This document shows, piece by piece, positions 1 to 8,816 of a stretch of DNA of 38,495 nucleotides; the stretch's first letter is position 1; every line of letters begins with the position of its first letter. Location: the NCBI GenBank assembly GCA_030849065.1, contig JASAON010001485.1, positions 1-38,495 of the forward strand, given 5' to 3'. The notes under the pieces were generated by a model that saw only the letters and a list, made by a program, of their open reading frames with translations, was not told the DNA's origin and did no database searches. This DNA is from Jaenimonas drosophilae (lineage: Eukaryota; Euglenozoa; Kinetoplastea; Trypanosomatida; Trypanosomatidae). The position numbers and the translations under genes are program-made.

Positions 1-1083
1 CAGCGTCTTGTTGGCGGAGCGAATGCCATCCAAGAAGGAGGTGAGATCAGCTTCGTTGGCCAGCGCGAAGCCGAGCAGAACAAAAGGCTCCATCTTTGTG
101 ATGTGAAGGCAGCGCGGCGTGGCACACAACTTTCCTGGCCGATCTGGAACCGCATAGGCCCGCTGGACGTAGTGCGGGTCTGTGAAGATGATGAGCTCAT
201 CTTGATGGCCCGCGATATACACCGATGCCGCGCCATGGCCACCGGCCATCCCACACGAAGTTGGCATGCGGAGATAGCGTTGCATCACTACACGGTAGCG
301 CCCATCAATGGTCTTGGCACCGAGGGCCACGGGGAGTACCACCAAGCAAGATCCTGCCTCACGCAGCGCCTGGCGAAGGCGCTCCACCACGATTTGCCCC
401 TCGAAGCACAAAATGGGCGGAGGAAGCACATCATCATCATCATTCTTGGATGCGTGGAGTGCGTCACTCACGGCGCCGAGAGCCCGACCGAGCTGCGTTG
501 GCCCCAACCAGCTGGCGTACGATACGCCCTGCTTGTGTGCTTCCACCTCAATGCGATGAATGCCGAGAGGGGCAGTGGGGATATCCATGAACCACCTTCG
601 CCACACATCTGCCGATGTACGTCCAGCATCCGTGGTGGAGGAGCTCATCGTCTTCTTCTCGGTGTTGTTGTTGCTGTTGTTGTTTTCATGTGTATCCTGT
701 GAGTCTGCCACGTGATTGATCGAGGATGTTGGCTCCAGCGCGGCATGTGCGGCAAAGATCTTCATGCACCCCACTGCCAGCATTGATTGCCCGGTACGTA
801 CCAGGCATCCCCAATGTGTATCGTGTGTGCTGCCGTTTGGAAGTGGCTCGAAGCGATTGCGGTAGCTGAAGTAGGGCAGCGCTCGCACCGCCTTCACAAC
901 CCAATCTGCCGTGTTGCTGCCCTTGTAGGAAGATGTTGTGGTACCAACAAGAGCAACCTCAACATCATCGCACAACGTCTTGGAGGCGGAGCGGCGGGTG
1001 GAGGTGTATCTTGTATTTACACCACAACGCCAGAAGCTGCCACCATCGCAGGCGGGCGGGTGTTGTTGCTGATCCATCGGCAT
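1..1083 (-). CDS. ATG4: Autophagy cysteine protease ATG4 (family C54), partial
   Basis: Atg4 is the cytosolic protease that trims the C terminus of Atg8 and later frees Atg8 from phosphatidylethanolamine during autophagy. The frame opens at the ATG at 1083 and is still open at base 1, so the first 361 residues are present and the C terminus is outside the window. Seen directly: FSYRNRFEPLP from residue 72, then THWGCLVRTGQ with the expected nucleophile Cys93; RRWFMDIPTAPLGIH from residue 162; and TDPHYVQRAY with Asp302 and His304, the Asp-Pro-His pair of the family. The catalytic triad is therefore intact. Residues 119-158 between the Cys helix and the next conserved block are an Asn/Ser/Thr-rich insert. 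A frame upstream of 1083 ends at a TAG at 1147-1149, and no other in-frame ATG precedes this one. The symbol rests on family motifs; which Atg4 paralogue it is cannot be told. Confidence 0.9.
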   Translation of the reverse strand, partial: MPMDQQQHPPACDGGSFWRCGVNTRYTSTRRSASKTLCDDVEVALVGTTTSSYKGSNTADWVVKAVRALPYFSYRNRFEPLPNGSTHDTHWGCLVRTGQSMLAVGCMKIFAAHAALEPTSSINHVADSQDTHENNNSNNNTEKKTMSSSTTDAGRTSADVWRRWFMDIPTAPLGIHRIEVEAHKQGVSYASWLGPTQLGRALGAVSDALHASKNDDDDVLPPPILCFEGQIVVERLRQALREAGSCLVVLPVALGAKTIDGRYRVVMQRYLRMPTSCGMAGGHGAASVYIAGHQDELIIFTDPHYVQRAYAVPDRPGKLCATPRCLHITKMEPFVLLGFALANEADLTSFLDGIRSANKTL

Positions 1084-1094
1084 CTTCCGACACA

Positions 1095-1103
1095 CTATTG
1101 CAT
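1095..1103 (-). other. Two-codon upstream ORF before ATG4
   Basis: Between the predicted splice acceptor and the ATG4 start the leader contains ATG CAA TAG, a Met-Gln-stop upstream frame ending 11 bases before the ATG4 start codon. If the acceptor at 1156-1157 is used, this uORF is in the mature mRNA and could lower ATG4 translation. Function is inference. Confidence 0.4.
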
Positions 1104-1155
1104 CCGCCTCAGCGTGGAGTGGAGTGCGTACTCTGTGCGTTGCACGCTATTTCAC

Positions 1156-1183
1156 CTATGTCCCCAAAAAACAAAAAAAGAAC
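1156..1183 (-). promoter_or_regulatory. Candidate trans-splice acceptor for ATG4
   Basis: On the minus strand a T-rich tract (1161-1183) is followed by CATAG at 1156-1160. This would give a leader of about 72 bases plus spliced leader. The inference rests on the kinetoplastid-like layout. Confidence 0.5.
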
Positions 1184-1301
1184 ATCACAGAAAACATCTG
1201 TATTGTACGATATGCATCATTCATTCATTCACCAACATGTTGCAGCACACAACACATGTGCGAGACGTGCACATCCTTCTTCTTCTTTTTTTAGGTCAAG
1301 G

Positions 1302-2429
1302 TTAGGCCTCCAACGAGCAGCGCGAAATAAATCCATTTGTGTCACCAACAAGAAGCGCCAATGAGTTGGCCACCACAACGCCGGTGTTGATGATGGATGA
1401 CGGCATCGTTACGTCGCGGTGCGAGAGCGCCAGACGCAACTCAGGCAGCTCACCCTCCTCCTCCTCCTCCTCGTTGGTGTTGGCAGCAGGTTCCGTATTG
1501 ATAAAGTCTGTGATGGCCCACATGGAAACATCGCCACACAGCGACACCGTCACGAGATCTCTGCCGTGATTGCACCAGCCGACGTGGCACAAACCGTTGG
1601 TGCCGTGGCCAGGCGCGGCGAGGAGCTCCAACACTTCTGTCGGATGTAATTCAACAATGGCGTACATGCCGTTGGCTCGGCCAACAGCCATGCGGTTCCC
1701 GCCATCGAAGCTGCAACAATTGGCGAGTGGCGGATTCACGAGCTGGCCAGAAACGGCGGCGCTGACACCCGCGCTTTCATCTGGGACGGAAAACATGAGC
1801 TGATCTTGTGGATTGACGCCACGAAACACAACACCTTCCGAATCCATGCTCAGCCCAACAAGACATTGGTGATGCGTGCCGCCACCACCACGTGTGCCAT
1901 CTTCTTCCTCATCCATACGTGCATCGCATCGCACAACACCGAGACCAGAGCACAGATTCGGAAGTTGGCCAAAGTAGCTGCCACCAAGAACCATCTCTGT
2001 GCCAAAGACATGTGCCTCCACCGCTGTGGTGGTACAGCCACTCTGCGTGTTGAAGGGAATAACGTGGCCATCATCATCCACGAAGAGCGTGACGGATGCA
2101 CCAGGTGGAGGTATCTCCTGCAGCACTTGTGCCACATCGCTTGTGTGTTGGTACTCGTGCAGAAGTTGTTGCTTGCGTAAATCCATCACTTGAATAAGTG
2201 GGCCACTCACTGCCATGACGAGATGCTCAGAGAGGAACTGCAGCTCCATCGCTTCCGTGTGCGCAATGATGTTGGTGTTTGTAATGCTGGCGTAGCGTCT
2301 TGATCGCAGGCGTTGATCATAGAGTGATACGCAGCCAACACCGCTCAGTGAGGCAAAGCCGCTCTGCGGGCGTGTTGGATGTGGCGAGAGAGATACAACG
2401 CCGCCATGTTCCTGGCCAAGAACCTCCAT
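1302..2429 (-). CDS. WDR53: WD40-repeat protein, WDR53 homologue
   Basis: Predicted beta-propeller protein of 375 residues, close in length to animal WDR53 (about 358). The strongest resemblance is C-terminal: GQLVNPPLANCC at 228-239, GHGTNGLCHVGW near 274-285 followed by a CGDVSMWAI strand, then an acidic linker (321-327), LPELRLALSH, and a final LLVGDTNGFISRC strand. The order 'NPALAH', 'GHT.GVS', 'LPKLN..H', final C-terminal strand is the WDR53 signature rather than a generic propeller. The N-terminal blades are weak, but VMDLRKQQLL (81-90) is a recognisable blade end. Human WDR53 is reported to work with the DDB1-CUL4 ubiquitin ligase; that role here is extrapolation. Stop TAA. The start ATG sits directly after a pyrimidine tract and CAG. 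Confidence 0.75.
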   Translation of the reverse strand: MEVLGQEHGGVVSLSPHPTRPQSGFASLSGVGCVSLYDQRLRSRRYASITNTNIIAHTEAMELQFLSEHLVMAVSGPLIQVMDLRKQQLLHEYQHTSDVAQVLQEIPPPGASVTLFVDDDGHVIPFNTQSGCTTTAVEAHVFGTEMVLGGSYFGQLPNLCSGLGVVRCDARMDEEEDGTRGGGGTHHQCLVGLSMDSEGVVFRGVNPQDQLMFSVPDESAGVSAAVSGQLVNPPLANCCSFDGGNRMAVGRANGMYAIVELHPTEVLELLAAPGHGTNGLCHVGWCNHGRDLVTVSLCGDVSMWAITDFINTEPAANTNEEEEEEGELPELRLALSHRDVTMPSSIINTGVVVANSLALLVGDTNGFISRCSLEA

Positions 2430-2480
2430 CTGCTACCACAACGGTGTGAAAAAGAGGTTGTAAAAGAAGAAACAAAAGTT
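2430..2480 (-). promoter_or_regulatory. Candidate trans-splice acceptor abutting WDR53 start
   Basis: A pyrimidine-rich stretch (about 2445-2480 read on the minus strand) is followed by TAGCAG directly before the ATG. Use of either AG leaves a leader of 3 or 0 bases besides the spliced leader. Confidence 0.5.
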
Positions 2481-3156
2481 GCAAGTTAGAGCACAAGACA
2501 CGCCACGTTCATGTGTACGTACGTGTGTGTTGGTAGCAAAAGTACCATCATCATCATCATCACCATCATCATCATGAATGGCTCCCATCAAATTGTGTTT
2601 TCTGAATTAAGTCTTGTTTGCTATCCACTTCCCCCTTACGATGTGGATGAGAAGTTGTGCGTGTGTGTGTTGCACGCAACATTTGAAGCCACCCACCAAA
2701 CTTCTGCTGGTGCTGAGCATGAGTGTATGCTATGCTTGATGATGGAGGCCATGCACGTGGAGATGTGCGCACACAGACATCTTCTAATCACGGAGCAGTT
2801 GTTGCTGTTCTCGTGGGCCGATCATGGCGTCGTTGTAATGATTGTGTGTTGGCATTGTTGTTGTTGTTGTGAATGGGGTGAGGGGGGGTTGCCGAAAGAG
2901 AAAAGAAGAAGAGGGAAAGAAACCTGCGCGAACGTCTGCGCTGCCCGTCGAGCTCATCGCCACAACAACCGTGATGATAGAGAAAGGCATGGATCAACAC
3001 ACCGGAGATGATCTTGTTGTGTGGGTGACGTATCTTGATGAAGTAGCACAGCGCCACTTGATACATCATCCCCTTCTAGCAGGTAAGGCACCGCCACATC
3101 AGTCTCAACAACTCACTCAACTCATCATGATGCGCATGATGTGCAGCACACATACT

Positions 3157-3219
3157 CACACACACACACACACACACACATCATCCCAACACCATCATCA
3201 TCATCATCATCATCATCAT
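3157..3219. repeat. Microsatellites (CA)12 and (CAT)9
   Basis: An uninterrupted CA run at 3157-3180 is followed after 12 bases by nine CAT units at 3193-3219. The CAT run lies three bases beyond the stop codon of the neighbouring gene, so it would be in its 3' UTR. Confidence 0.95.
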
Positions 3220-3222
3220 GTC

Positions 3223-6174
3223 TCACTTGCTTCGGCTGTGTAGGCGAACAAAGATGGACTTGAGATACAGCGCATCTGCCTCCGCACCCTCCGCCACGAG
3301 ACGTTGTGCGTCACCCAACCAACTAGCACACTCCATCGTTGCACGCCGTGCGAGAATCTTATTCTTCATTCGCCGAAGCGAGGCCTGATCACTACTCAGA
3401 GGTTCGTGAATAGTGTTGGTACGTGCCGCCGCCACCACCTCTGCCGTGGGCAGTGGTACAGGAATGCTATAGGCTTGACGTACCTGTGCCATGGATGCTG
3501 CAGATACTGCTGGCATTTGTTGTTGTTGGTGATAGGCATCTTCATCGTTGCGCGCCGCCATCTCATCCACGCGTGTGGCGAGGACGGCCTCCACACGGTC
3601 ATTAAAGCGACGTTGTGCCGCCGCGTCGAGCGCCTTCTCCGCCTCCGCCAACTCATCGGGCAGCGTGAACAAAAATGGCACAGCCGCCATTAGCACAACA
3701 GAGCTCGTATTGTTGTTGTTGTTGGTTGTTGTTGTTGTTGTAGTAGTAGTAGATGGAGCTCCATGGCCACGTCCACGTCGCGGTGTTGCCCCTGACATAA
3801 CCGCCGCCAGCGTACGTCGCTTTAGCAACGCAATCGGGCCGAGATGGAGCTGCTCCACGGGCGGATTCATGAGCTCCACGAGCACATATGGCGTATCACC
3901 ATCAACAGGTGCCGCCGTCAAGCGCAAACACGCTGAATCATCATCACGGATAGATGCCCCATCTGCATCTGCACGCATCGTGGCATAGGCTGCCTCGACT
4001 TGTTGTAGCTCCAGCGCCTTCTTCACTTGCCGCTCCGGTGCAGAAACGAAGATGTACCCGCCGCGACTGAAACCCGTGAGCGGCTCCAGCGCGGCAATCG
4101 GGGCAATGAAGGTGAAGCACACCTCCACACAGGCCACGCGATCTGCCACTGCAACATGTGCTGCTGCTGATGTTGTTGTTGTGGCTGGTGCTGCCACATC
4201 CTCTGGCCGCTCTCGTTTGCCAGTATTGGCCAATGGCACGCCCTGCTCTGCATCATGATGGAGCACAACTCGAGCAAGGCGGCACCTCACCGACACTTTC
4301 TCCGCATCCGTTGGATCAATGGCCACCACAGAGACGATGACGTTGGCGAGCATCTCCAGCTCTGGCATCTCTTCAATTGCACCACCGCGTGAAGGACTGC
4401 CACACGCCACAGGCTGCGTGAGGTAGTAGGTGCCACTTACCATGGATTGTGCCAGCGCAAACTCTTTTCCTGTTGTTGCGCCATGAGTGTTGTTGGTGTT
4501 GCTGCCATTCTGTGGTGGCCCACCCGTGATGAGAAGTGGTTTTGGTGCCACCACCCCACTCGTCAGTGCACGAATGAGCCGCAGGCCTCCATCCACGACG
4601 AGAACATGCTCGCCGCTGAATAAACGAACCAGATTGCGAATCTCGGATGAATCCATCACATCCACATGGCTACTCACGTAGATGCCACACGCCCCTTCAA
4701 CGCGCTGAAAAAAAGATGGATCATTCATATCCATGAAGACGAGCCCGGGAAAATCCTCATCGGCCACAATCGGTGCCACACAACGCAGCGCATCAATCAC
4801 CTCCACCTTCGAGCCTGGCAGAAACAATCCTTGCGCCGCTGCTTTTCGCTGTTGATGTAGCGTACGTTGAAGCTCCGTCTTGAGCTTCTTCTTCTCCACT
4901 TCGGCGCTGCACAACACCTCGGCCAAGACCTGCGATCGCACCTCACGCTCCACCCGCTTGCACGTCGCGCAGACGATGGTGCGGTTGCTCAAACTGTGTT
5001 GTTGTTGTGTGGCCTCGCAACAGGTTGTGGTTGTGGGGCCTAAACATCGCCCACACTCCGTCGCGTACTCCACCGAGCATGGCAACGCTGCGTTGGCACA
5101 CACACCGCGATACACGTGCTGCACGCGACCATAAATGGGTTCCATGCTCTCCTTGTTTATGCCCAGCACAACCTCATGATGGCAGCTCATGGTGTGCTCC
5201 ACAACCTGCAAGCAATCGCAGCGCTGGCCGCAACGCATCAAGCATGGATGGCCGCAGGGCATCATTCGGCGGCATGGATAGATGCACGTGGCGTGTACGT
5301 GGCCGGGGTGGCACATGCCGGCACACACATGGCGGGCATCGTGGCAGTTAAACCCCTTCAAGCACCAATGCGGGCAGCATGATGGGATGGGCTGATGGCC
5401 ATCCACGAGCTGCCGTTGATCGGGATGCTCACCGCAACACAGAGGGAGGCACATGCCAACCATGGAGGCCAGACACGCATCATCCTTCGGGGTGCTACTG
5501 TTGTTGTTGTTGGTGTAAGAGATGGGGAGCTGCTCCGTTGCCAACTTGGCCACAAAGCGCTTCCACATGGCCCACGACGGCGGCAGTGCAGAAGACGTTG
5601 ATGAAGCACACCACGCAGCATCCGCCAGCACCACACAACTTACGTGAGTAGCTCGAAGTACGTGAGAAATGCGTACATCGTGTGGGGATGCTGCCGCCAT
5701 CGCCGCTGCATCAGCAGCAACACCGAGCGCGTACAAGACCACATCAAAAGTGATGTACTCCGTAGAAGGAGATGATGATGATGATGATGATGGTGGTTGA
5801 GGTCCATCGAAATGTTCGTGCGGCAGCACCTTCACAACAACGTGCGGATGAGAAGCTTGTATACGCTTCATCACCTCCGCGGTGGTAGCCTCCACCCACG
5901 ATGGCTGCACCACCACAGCGATGTGTGCGTGGCTTTGCTGAAACACAATCCATTCCATGGCATGTACGGCCTGGATGATCTCCATGGGCAGTGTTGTGTT
6001 GCTCCTTTTGTTTGTGTGTGTGCTCGGTGCATCTCCTCCGTGGTGGGTCCAGACCCATAGCGGCGACTGCAATCCGAGCTGAAAACAACGTTTTCTGTGC
6101 TCACTGGATTGGCGGCCATAGAGCCGCTGGGAGATGAAGAGCTCCGCTTCATTGACGAGTGTGGTGGAGCTCAT
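3223..6174 (-). CDS. NF-X1-type zinc-finger protein with degenerate SF1 helicase lobe
   Basis: 983 residues from the ATG at 6174. The open frame continues upstream, but that extension crosses a pyrimidine tract and AG at 6227-6266 and is probably leader. Residues 65-215 look like a decayed second RecA lobe of an Upf1/ZNFX1-type helicase: EYITFDVVLYALG, then HVLRATHVSCVVLADAAW, then WAMWKRFVAKL, in the order of the family's 'D.V..S', 'ALTRA...L.I.GD' and 'W...' elements. Glycine and arginine motifs V and VI are not preserved, and no first lobe or Walker A is present. Residues 242-345 are a Cys/His cluster (PLCCGEHPD, CHPGHVHATC, PCGHPCLMRCGQRCDC) like the NF-X1 fingers that follow the helicase in ZNFX1-type proteins. 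A further CGRC cluster lies near 375-385. Residues 430-983 are unrecognised and include Thr/Asn runs. A nucleic-acid or ubiquitin-related role is only inference. Confidence 0.65.
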   Translation of the reverse strand: MSSTTLVNEAELFISQRLYGRQSSEHRKRCFQLGLQSPLWVWTHHGGDAPSTHTNKRSNTTLPMEIIQAVHAMEWIVFQQSHAHIAVVVQPSWVEATTAEVMKRIQASHPHVVVKVLPHEHFDGPQPPSSSSSSSPSTEYITFDVVLYALGVAADAAAMAAASPHDVRISHVLRATHVSCVVLADAAWCASSTSSALPPSWAMWKRFVAKLATEQLPISYTNNNNSSTPKDDACLASMVGMCLPLCCGEHPDQRQLVDGHQPIPSCCPHWCLKGFNCHDARHVCAGMCHPGHVHATCIYPCRRMMPCGHPCLMRCGQRCDCLQVVEHTMSCHHEVVLGINKESMEPIYGRVQHVYRGVCANAALPCSVEYATECGRCLGPTTTTCCEATQQQHSLSNRTIVCATCKRVEREVRSQVLAEVLCSAEVEKKKLKTELQRTLHQQRKAAAQGLFLPGSKVEVIDALRCVAPIVADEDFPGLVFMDMNDPSFFQRVEGACGIYVSSHVDVMDSSEIRNLVRLFSGEHVLVVDGGLRLIRALTSGVVAPKPLLITGGPPQNGSNTNNTHGATTGKEFALAQSMVSGTYYLTQPVACGSPSRGGAIEEMPELEMLANVIVSVVAIDPTDAEKVSVRCRLARVVLHHDAEQGVPLANTGKRERPEDVAAPATTTTSAAAHVAVADRVACVEVCFTFIAPIAALEPLTGFSRGGYIFVSAPERQVKKALELQQVEAAYATMRADADGASIRDDDSACLRLTAAPVDGDTPYVLVELMNPPVEQLHLGPIALLKRRTLAAVMSGATPRRGRGHGAPSTTTTTTTTTNNNNNTSSVVLMAAVPFLFTLPDELAEAEKALDAAAQRRFNDRVEAVLATRVDEMAARNDEDAYHQQQQMPAVSAASMAQVRQAYSIPVPLPTAEVVAAARTNTIHEPLSSDQASLRRMKNKILARRATMECASWLGDAQRLVAEGAEADALYLKSIFVRLHSRSK

Positions 6175-6624
6175 GGCACATGCGCTACAATCAATGAAGG
6201 GATTATTCTTGTGGTTGTGGTGGTCGCTGAAAATGAAGATGAAGATGAAGAGAGGAGGAGTTGAAGAACGCGTGGCATAAGCGCCATGACACAACACGCA
6301 CCTATATAGCTCAATGGAGGACGGAGCTCCAGCAACAACAACATAAAATGAAAGGTGAGGCTGATCATTTTGATGCAGCAAGCATAATGATGTATGGCTT
6401 CCAAAACTGGCGAGGAGAAAAAAGAGTGTGCGGCGGAGTGAAGTATGCGCACTCTCACGCACACACAATCGGAGAAAACCTGCAGCGGAGATGTAGAATA
6501 AGAACCCGCCAGAGTGAGCAGCAACACGTACACGTACACATATAGCAATACAGCACAAGCTTAAACATAGAACACAGACACGTAGTGATGTGGGCCTGAT
6601 GAGCTTGGTGTTACATCAATAATC
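6175..6624. other. Intergenic spacer, acceptor only
   Basis: 450 bases. It contains the acceptor tract of the NF-X1-type gene and the 3' flank of the upstream coiled-coil gene. No other coding or RNA feature was recognised. Confidence 0.5.
6227..6266 (-). promoter_or_regulatory. Candidate trans-splice acceptor for NF-X1-type gene
   Basis: Long CT-rich tract on the minus strand ending TTTTCAG at 6227-6233. It gives a leader of 52 bases to the ATG at 6174 and argues against the longer upstream frame being translated. Confidence 0.6.
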
Positions 6625-7431
6625 TCAATCATTCCTAGCGTAGGATGAGCGTAGGCGGTGTTGCTGTTGCGATGGGCTGCGATCCTCCACTGGTGCCGGT
6701 GAGCGCTCCATCGAGCGGCTTGCCTCCTTCGTGATGCTCTCGGCCGTGTGAAGCTCCACAACGGCGGCACTGACGCGATCATCAGCCTCCTCCGCACGTT
6801 GTGCCAAACACTCGAGCAAATCCGTCTTCTCCTTCAGCAACCTCCGCAAGCGACGCACCTCATCTGCCGTGGCGGGTGAAGCATCACCTCCACCAACGCC
6901 ACCAACGCGTTGCTGCTGCTGCTGTTGCGGCACAACATTGGGCGCGCCAGACTTCTTCATCTCTATTCCACGTGGGCTAACCGTGGGAGAAGGTTGGCCG
7001 CCCTTTTGCTTCTCCAAATCATCAATGATGGCGAGGAGCTCTTCAATACGCTGCTGATCTTGTTTGCGCGCAGCCTTGTTGGCTTCGTTCAGCTCACGCA
7101 CCTGAGCCGCCGCCGCCAACATCTCTTCCTGGTGAGCACATAAATCTCGACGAAGTGCGGCGTTTTCACGAATGGCAGCGTCAAGCTGCGACTCCACCTC
7201 GTGGCAACGTTCCGTCATGCGTTGATGTGCAGCCACCACATCATCGCGCTCCCGTCGCATGGCAACAACTTCACCGCCCGCCGCAGCAGGTGCTGCTGCT
7301 CTAGATGCAGGTGGAGGTAAGATGGCCTTGTGCTGAGTTTGCATGAGCTCCTGTGTTTTGCGTTCGCAGTTGATGCAGCTCGGCAACATCGTCAGCCGCT
7401 GACATCCTGGGCACACCTTTGCACTAGTCAT
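6625..7431 (-). CDS. Coiled-coil protein with N-terminal CxxC zinc pair
   Basis: 268 residues, not assigned to a family. The N terminus carries two CxxC pairs (Cys7/Cys10 and Cys19/Cys22), a likely zinc knuckle. Residues about 55-145 are a strongly charged heptad-like helix (QLDAAIRENAALRRDL, IEELLAIIDDLEKQK), followed by a Gln/Gly-rich hinge and a second helix at about 190-235 (VRRLRRLLKEKTDLLECLAQ). The C terminus is Ser/Arg/Gln-rich. The shape suggests a scaffold or cytoskeletal adaptor, but nothing in it names a function. The start is an ATG at 7431, downstream of a T-rich tract and an AG near 7470. Confidence 0.75.
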   Translation of the reverse strand: MTSAKVCPGCQRLTMLPSCINCERKTQELMQTQHKAILPPPASRAAAPAAAGGEVVAMRRERDDVVAAHQRMTERCHEVESQLDAAIRENAALRRDLCAHQEEMLAAAAQVRELNEANKAARKQDQQRIEELLAIIDDLEKQKGGQPSPTVSPRGIEMKKSGAPNVVPQQQQQQRVGGVGGGDASPATADEVRRLRRLLKEKTDLLECLAQRAEEADDRVSAAVVELHTAESITKEASRSMERSPAPVEDRSPSQQQHRLRSSYARND

Positions 7432-7711
7432 GATGTATGTGTACGTGTGTTGGGGAGAGGGGTGCAGGAGCTACTACAGTTGTGACGAGAAAAAAAACAC
7501 AATTCATGACCGATTTTGAAGAAAAAGGTGCAAGTGGTGCAACATCCCACGCACATCATATCTCAGAAGCGGTGTGTGCCCACGCTTCTCAATGGAAATG
7601 ATGCAAGAAAAATGTTTGTGATGGTTTCAAGATTAAGTTGTTCTTGGCCACAGAAGAAGAAGGCAATTCAACGCGTTGTACGAGCGGGAGAGGGGGTGGG
7701 CGATGGATCTC

Positions 7712-8278
7712 CTACTGACCACCAAACAAGAAGAGCATGAAACTGGCAAAGGTGGTGAGAATCATCACGGCCTGATAGCCGCAACGAATACGTGCTTCAC
7801 GTCTGAGGTGCTCCACGCACTTCCATAAGGTTGTGGCATCAACGAGGAGGTACGTCTTCTTGGCCACGTACACGTCGTAGCCAATCTCCACCAAACCTGC
7901 CAACAACATCCACGCAGACCCCATCAAGCTGTAGTGCAACAGGGAAAACACACGAATGGAGAGGATCGCAACGAAGGTTTGGTTGTAGTTGCGCTCCATC
8001 GCCATGGAGTGCTCCATCGTGTCAGCGTACTCCTCAACGAAGGCCAACATCATCACCGAGAGCGCAGTTGCGCCTACTTGAAGGACAAAGGCCAATGCGT
8101 TGGAGGCGGTGAGGCTCAGTGAGTGGCCACCAAGTACGGCCAAGAAGCAAAGATGCATGCCAACATAAATCATCGCACGACGTTGTTCCGAGAGAGAGTA
8201 GCGCTTCTTGTTGGTTACTAGAGCAGGAATCCATTGAAACTGGAGCAAAACTGCTTCGCCAAATTTTTTGAGGCTCAT
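7712..8278 (-). CDS. Four-helix membrane protein, paralogue A
   Basis: 188 residues with four hydrophobic segments at about 35-52, 58-80, 107-133 and 167-187. It shares the layout and a VDAT(T/N)LW motif before the last helix with the next gene upstream (8817-9368), so the two are tandem paralogues. The loop between helices 2 and 3 is charged (EEYADTMEHSMAMERN). No catalytic or transport motif was recognised and the family is unknown to me. The start is the only ATG at the head of the frame. Confidence 0.75.
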   Translation of the reverse strand: MSLKKFGEAVLLQFQWIPALVTNKKRYSLSEQRRAMIYVGMHLCFLAVLGGHSLSLTASNALAFVLQVGATALSVMMLAFVEEYADTMEHSMAMERNYNQTFVAILSIRVFSLLHYSLMGSAWMLLAGLVEIGYDVYVAKKTYLLVDATTLWKCVEHLRREARIRCGYQAVMILTTFASFMLFLFGGQ

Positions 8279-8816
8279 GATGAAGATGAGTGTGTTGGTG
8301 TTGTTGGTGTTGGTTGTTGTGGTTGATGAAGATGACGATGATCAATGTGTGTGAATGTGCAACCTTTCGCAACCACACAAATTGATGCAGAGAATGATGA
8401 GCTACTACGTCTACCCAACATAACAACATGGTGCAATTCAGCAGAGGTGGAAGAAGATGATCCAAGGAGTTGGCACATTCACCAACATGATTTGTACGTT
8501 GCACGCACAACAACAGCAACCAACACTGGAACATCAGCACTTAATCAGAGGAATAGAAGGCAACAGAGATGAACCTTATCACCGCGTACACCAACTGACC
8601 CGAGAAGCACACCACGGATGCAGTTGCTGCTGCTTGATGTTGTTGAGTTTGCCACAAATCGCAACGGTGATGATGATGGTGTGTGCCAGATTCCATTCCT
8701 CCTCCTCTCACATCATCGTACGTAGGCTGAAAACGTAGCACGTCTGTGCGTGTGTGTTGGTGCGCCATGAGGCGATCATTCATGCATGTTTTATCCTCGC
8801 AACACACGCGTACAAC
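8279..8816. other. Intergenic spacer, no convincing gene
   Basis: 538 bases between the two membrane-protein paralogues. A minus-strand frame from an ATG at 8783 to 8541 ends in a hydrophobic stretch but lacks a clear acceptor tract and looks low-complexity. Otherwise AT/TG-rich repeats. Confidence 0.4.

Larger units (their letters stand above)
2430..3222. other. Intergenic spacer, no gene seen
   Basis: 793 bases between WDR53 and the NF-X1-type gene. It holds simple repeats, a purine-rich plus-strand patch at about 2878-2925 (a pyrimidine tract in the sense of transcription), and short frames that look like repeat translation. No tRNA or structured RNA was recognised. Confidence 0.6.

Noticed and set aside
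103..702. 199-codon plus-strand open frame
   Set aside because: Antisense to the ATG4 catalytic region; its translation is His/Cys-rich with no family match, while the minus strand has clear motifs.
6175..6558. 128-residue N-terminal extension of the NF-X1-type protein
   Set aside because: It crosses a strong pyrimidine tract and TTTTCAG, and translates as Phe/Ile repeat; the ATG at 6174 fits better.
8541..8783. Possible third copy of the four-helix membrane family (ends in LW..., hydrophobic segment, YSSD)
   Set aside because: Resemblance to the C terminus of paralogue B is limited to a few residues, there is no DNA similarity, no acceptor tract, and the first half is His/Gln repeat.
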